This document shows, one piece after another, positions 12,900 to 15,619 of a stretch of 15,619 bases of DNA. Position numbers and translations under genes: made by a program. The DNA comes from Tissierellia bacterium (GTDB lineage Bacteria > Bacillota_A > Clostridia > Tissierellales > Peptoniphilaceae), in the NCBI GenBank assembly GCA_012513395.1, contig JAAZCH010000092.1:1-15619 (forward strand). The letters are read 5' to 3'. The notes under the pieces are model-generated. The model searched no databases. It had not been told where the DNA came from and was given only the letters and a program-made list of their open reading frames with translations. Position 1 is the first letter of the stretch, and every line of letters starts with the position of its first letter.

Positions 12900-14591
12900 A
12901 TGAATAAAAAAATAATATTTTTGTTAGTCTTGTGCTTTATCCTTTCAATAGGAAGTCCAGTATATGCACAAGATGGTATAGACGTCACATTGGAAGAACC
13001 AAAGGTGACGAGTCTAGTAAAAGGTGAAGAAGTAACTTACAAAATCAATGTAGACTTCACAAAACCTCTCGAACAATTTAGCAATTTATTTGTGACTCTT
13101 AGACTTTCGGAAGGATTGGATTTTAAATCTGTAAAATTGGTGGGAGTGCAACCAAAAACGGGAGCATTGGAAACTATAGCTACCCCCAATAATGAAGGTC
13201 GATACGGATTTGTGACATTAAGGCTTACTGATATAAAGGCTCTGAATGGGGCGAGTGAATTTTCTATAGATGTGGTAACAGAAGTTAATACAGTAAAAAA
13301 AGATGGAGAAAAATTAAGCAATACATTTACAGTCTCCTTTCAAACCCACGAACTTAAAACTCACTATTATCAGATTTCTCAAGACTCAACTGCAATAGTT
13401 TCTTCAAAAAAAATAGAACAGCCGAAACCAGTGGAGCAACCCAAACCAGTAGAACAACCGAAGCCTGTGGAGCAGCCCAAACCTACTGTAAACCCAACTC
13501 CCCAAGTTTCAGCTGAGAATACTTCTTTGGATTTTAAATCAGGAAGAGTATATTCTTATTTTATGGATAGGATCGAAGGAGTTACCAATATAGGAAACAC
13601 TATAGAAGCTAAAATTGGCGAAAAGGTAGAAACCGTTCCTGTGGATGGAAGCGGAAGATTTAAAGTAGTTGTACCTACTGGTACAAATCAAGAGATAATA
13701 ATCACTGCTATTAATTCAGCAGGAGCGAGGGGACAGTCATCTAGCTTAAGATATGTAGATGAAAAAACCATCACTTCAGAAGATTTGCAATTGAATATAG
13801 AATCTTTGAAGAAAATGGGTTATGAAGATATCGTAAATCGGTACTTAAAAGAGTTTGAGGAATATACTTCCACAATGTCTCTTACCTTGGGAATTGAAGG
13901 AGGAACTAGACAAGATACATTTGAATTATTTAAACGATTGTATTTCGCTACGAGAACTTTAGATCCACAGATTTTAGTCCACGACCCATTTATGAATGGA
14001 TATCCAGAAGGAAACTTTTTGCCTAAAAATTCTATAACAAGAGCGGAGACAGCTGCCATCTTGTCGCGTATTATTGCAGGTGGAGAAGTAGCTGATAAGA
14101 ATTCTAAATTTCCAGATGTTCCAAATGGAAAGTGGTATACGAAATACATCGCTCACTTGGAAGAATTAGGTATTATGAAAGGATATGACGATGGTAAATT
14201 CATTCCTACTAATAAAATTACTAGAGCAGAATTTGCTACAATAATCTCTAGACAATACAAACTTACAGAATCAGAATTGATTCAGTTTAAAGATTTAAAT
14301 TACAATCATTGGGCAGCAGAGGATATTATGAAAGTGGCAACTGCAGGAATTATGGAAGGCTATCCAGATAAAACTTTTGGACATACTCTAGCAGTTACAA
14401 GAGCAGAAGCAGCTACTATCATCAACAGAGCCCTAAATAGAATTCCCGATAAGGAATATATAGATAAGTACAATATCACGAACTTTACTGATGTTAAGGG
14501 GCATTGGGCTTACTATCAAATAATTGAAGCTACCACTAGACACGAATATGTAATGGATAAAGGAGTAGAAAAATATAGATCTCACCCATGA
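12900..14591 (+). CDS. S-layer homology (SLH) domain surface protein
   Basis: A 563-residue secreted wall-associated protein. A signal peptide ends at about VYA-Q (23-24). Next comes a beta-rich region (25-150) resembling an Ig/cohesin-like adhesin fold. A low-complexity linker follows, made of four EQPKPV/T hexapeptides (173-196) and a TVNPTPQ tail. A second small beta domain (~209-285) is bacterial-Ig-like, and a helical stretch (~290-350) precedes the anchor. Three SLH repeats are clear: NGYPEGNFLP..ITRAETAAIL (~360-403), FPDVPNGKWYTKYI..ITRAEFATII (404-463) and a third with GIMEGYPDKTF..VTRAEAATIINRAL (~464-520). A partial extra FTDVKGHWAYYQI follows. SLH domains bind secondary cell-wall polymers. 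The biological role, structural or adhesive, is unknown. Confidence 0.88.
   Translation: MNKKIIFLLVLCFILSIGSPVYAQDGIDVTLEEPKVTSLVKGEEVTYKINVDFTKPLEQFSNLFVTLRLSEGLDFKSVKLVGVQPKTGALETIATPNNEGRYGFVTLRLTDIKALNGASEFSIDVVTEVNTVKKDGEKLSNTFTVSFQTHELKTHYYQISQDSTAIVSSKKIEQPKPVEQPKPVEQPKPVEQPKPTVNPTPQVSAENTSLDFKSGRVYSYFMDRIEGVTNIGNTIEAKIGEKVETVPVDGSGRFKVVVPTGTNQEIIITAINSAGARGQSSSLRYVDEKTITSEDLQLNIESLKKMGYEDIVNRYLKEFEEYTSTMSLTLGIEGGTRQDTFELFKRLYFATRTLDPQILVHDPFMNGYPEGNFLPKNSITRAETAAILSRIIAGGEVADKNSKFPDVPNGKWYTKYIAHLEELGIMKGYDDGKFIPTNKITRAEFATIISRQYKLTESELIQFKDLNYNHWAAEDIMKVATAGIMEGYPDKTFGHTLAVTRAEAATIINRALNRIPDKEYIDKYNITNFTDVKGHWAYYQIIEATTRHEYVMDKGVEKYRSHP
13416..13487 (+). repeat. Four tandem 18-bp units encoding EQPKPV/T
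   Basis: Four in-frame 18-bp units (13416, 13434, 13452, 13470) encode EQPKPV three times and EQPKPT once. Codon third positions vary between copies (for example GAACAG, GAGCAA and GAACAA for EQ), so the array is not freshly amplified. It forms the proline-rich linker that likely spans the wall. Confidence 0.9.
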
Positions 14592-14635
14592 TTATTCCCA
14601 AAGAGATAGGGTAAAAACCTTAATGGGAGATGAAT

Positions 14636-15202
14636 ATGGATACTAAAATACTCAAAAAATCAGATTACAAAATGACAAATTGGAGTGGTGGAACTACCAC
14701 AGAAATTTTAATATATCCAAAAGGAAGCACCCTAGAGAACAGAGACTTTATCTTTAGGGTGTCTTCTGCTACTTGTGAGGAAGGAGAAAATATTTTTTCT
14801 GACTTCACTGGATATAATAGGTATATAACTTCCTTGGACAATGATTTATATTTAGAAAACCAGGGAAAGGATCATGTTTTTAAGCCGTATGAGATTTTCT
14901 CATTTGATGGCGAGCATTCAACTGCTTCGAAATCAGCTGTTACAGATTTCAATTTAATAATCCAAAAAGGTTTCACTGGAAGCCTGAGAAGTGAATCTTT
15001 CGAAGATAAAATTCAACTTAAAATTTTTGGTGGACACAATTTAATATTTATTCCTGAAGGAAATATCTTGATGACTATAGATGGAGAAACTACAGAGTTA
15101 GAAGTTTTCGATACTATAGTTGCTTTTAATGAAGAAATGATTTTGGAAACAATAGAAAAAAGAAGAACGAAAATACTAATAATAGAGGCGGAGGTCGACT
15201 AG
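14636..15202 (+). CDS. HutD/Ves-family cupin-like protein
   Basis: A 188-residue protein of the HutD (Ves) family, a double-stranded beta-helix fold. The family signature is visible: TNWSGGTTTEILIYP (14-28), DFIFRVSSATCEEGENIFSDFTGYNRYITSLDNDLYLE, and a C-terminal half repeating the cupin-like pattern (GGHNLIFIPEG..ETTELEVFDTIV). HutD often accompanies histidine-utilisation genes and may bind formylglutamate; its biochemical role is unsettled. The start is ATG 14636, six nt after GGGAG (14625-14629); ATG 14630 touches that site directly. It lies 44 nt after the SLH gene with no clear terminator between, and its stop is immediately followed by the sdaAB ATG, so the pair is probably co-transcribed. 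No hut genes are in the window. Confidence 0.82.
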   Translation: MDTKILKKSDYKMTNWSGGTTTEILIYPKGSTLENRDFIFRVSSATCEEGENIFSDFTGYNRYITSLDNDLYLENQGKDHVFKPYEIFSFDGEHSTASKSAVTDFNLIIQKGFTGSLRSESFEDKIQLKIFGGHNLIFIPEGNILMTIDGETTELEVFDTIVAFNEEMILETIEKRRTKILIIEAEVD

Positions 15203-15619
15203 ATGAAGGATTATAGAGTGTTCGATATTATTGGACCTGTAATGATTGGGCCTTCTAGCTCCCATACAGCTGGTGCTTGCAGGATTGCTAGAACGGCAAG
15301 AAATATTTCTGACCAAGGTTTTACCGAAGTGGAGTTTCAACTCCACGGCTCTTTTGCTGAGACATATAAAGGCCATGGTACAGATAAGGCACTTTTAGCA
15401 GGAGCATTGGGATTTGATACAGATGATACTAGAATTAGGAATTCTTTTGACATCGCAGATGAACAAGGTTTGAAATACTCTTTTGTTCGCCATGATTTGG
15501 GTAAGGTTCATCCAAATAGCGTTAAAGTAATTTTTAAATATCCAAACGGAAATCAAAGTGCAATAGTAGGCTCATCCATAGGTGGAGGAAACATAGTAAT
15601 TGTAGAAATAGACGGAATA
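15203..15619 (+). CDS. sdaAB: L-serine dehydratase, iron-sulfur-dependent, beta subunit (partial)
   Basis: The frame is open from ATG 15203 to the window edge (139 codons). It begins MKDYRVFDIIGPVMIGPSSSHTAGA, the diagnostic start of the serine dehydratase beta subunit, with GPSSSHTAG at 16-24. ARTARNI, the HGSFAETYKGHGTDKALLAG segment and VHPNSVKV also match the family. Together with the alpha subunit (SdaAA, expected downstream) it makes a [4Fe-4S] enzyme converting L-serine to pyruvate and ammonia, common in amino-acid-fermenting anaerobes. The ribosome binding site GGCGGAGGT lies at 15188-15194 inside the end of the hutD-like gene. Roughly 80 residues and all of SdaAA lie beyond the edge. 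Confidence 0.93.
   Translation, partial: MKDYRVFDIIGPVMIGPSSSHTAGACRIARTARNISDQGFTEVEFQLHGSFAETYKGHGTDKALLAGALGFDTDDTRIRNSFDIADEQGLKYSFVRHDLGKVHPNSVKVIFKYPNGNQSAIVGSSIGGGNIVIVEIDGI

Noticed and set aside
14592..14629. Possible terminator between the SLH gene and the HutD-like gene
   Set aside because: Only a 3-bp CCC/GGG pairing with no T run; read-through is more likely.

Overview
The window is AT-rich Gram-positive anaerobe DNA, most like Tissierellia/Peptoniphilaceae relatives (Peptoniphilus, Anaerococcus, Helcococcus type). The taxonomic call is an inference from low GC, strong AGGAGG-type ribosome binding sites, frequent TTG starts, a flavin-dependent thymidylate synthase (thyX), an SLH-domain surface protein and the Firmicutes cysS-mrnC-rlmB-rae1 gene block. 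No single marker fixes genus or species.

Left end (1-950): the start of an IS3-family transposase on the minus strand, then a CRISPR array running left to right. Five identical 30-bp repeats are followed by at least six increasingly decayed ones. No cas genes are in the window. The IS edge lies less than one spacer length from the first repeat, so the element may sit inside the array.

Housekeeping block (950-7300): a minus-strand xanthine phosphoribosyltransferase gene with its own promoter and terminator, a divergent VOC-fold (PhnB-like) gene, then a tightly packed operon cysS - mrnC - thyX - rlmB - rae1/yacP - M20 amidohydrolase. Starts and stops overlap and a strong terminator ends it. 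The operon combines tRNA charging, rRNA maturation and modification, mRNA decay and dTMP synthesis.

Metal block (7300-11135): a SigA-type promoter immediately followed by a perfect 7-1-7 Fur-family operator drives zinT - znuA - znuC - znuB, a complete ABC importer with two lipoproteins. ZnuA carries an unusual inserted segment of about 140 residues, and ZinT is a separate His-rich lipoprotein rather than the C-terminal domain of an AdcA fusion.

Right part (11135-15619): on the minus strand, an ECF sigma factor with a four-helix membrane anti-sigma partner, and an orphan copZ copper chaperone. On the plus strand, an SLH surface protein, a HutD/Ves-family gene, and the first 139 codons of an L-serine dehydratase beta subunit (sdaAB) running off the end.

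I see no clearly new system. The best candidates for follow-up are the IS-interrupted, decaying CRISPR array, the ZnuA insertion domain under a Fur-type box, and the sigma/anti-sigma pair with an altered zinc motif and a 17-bp dyad in its upstream region.
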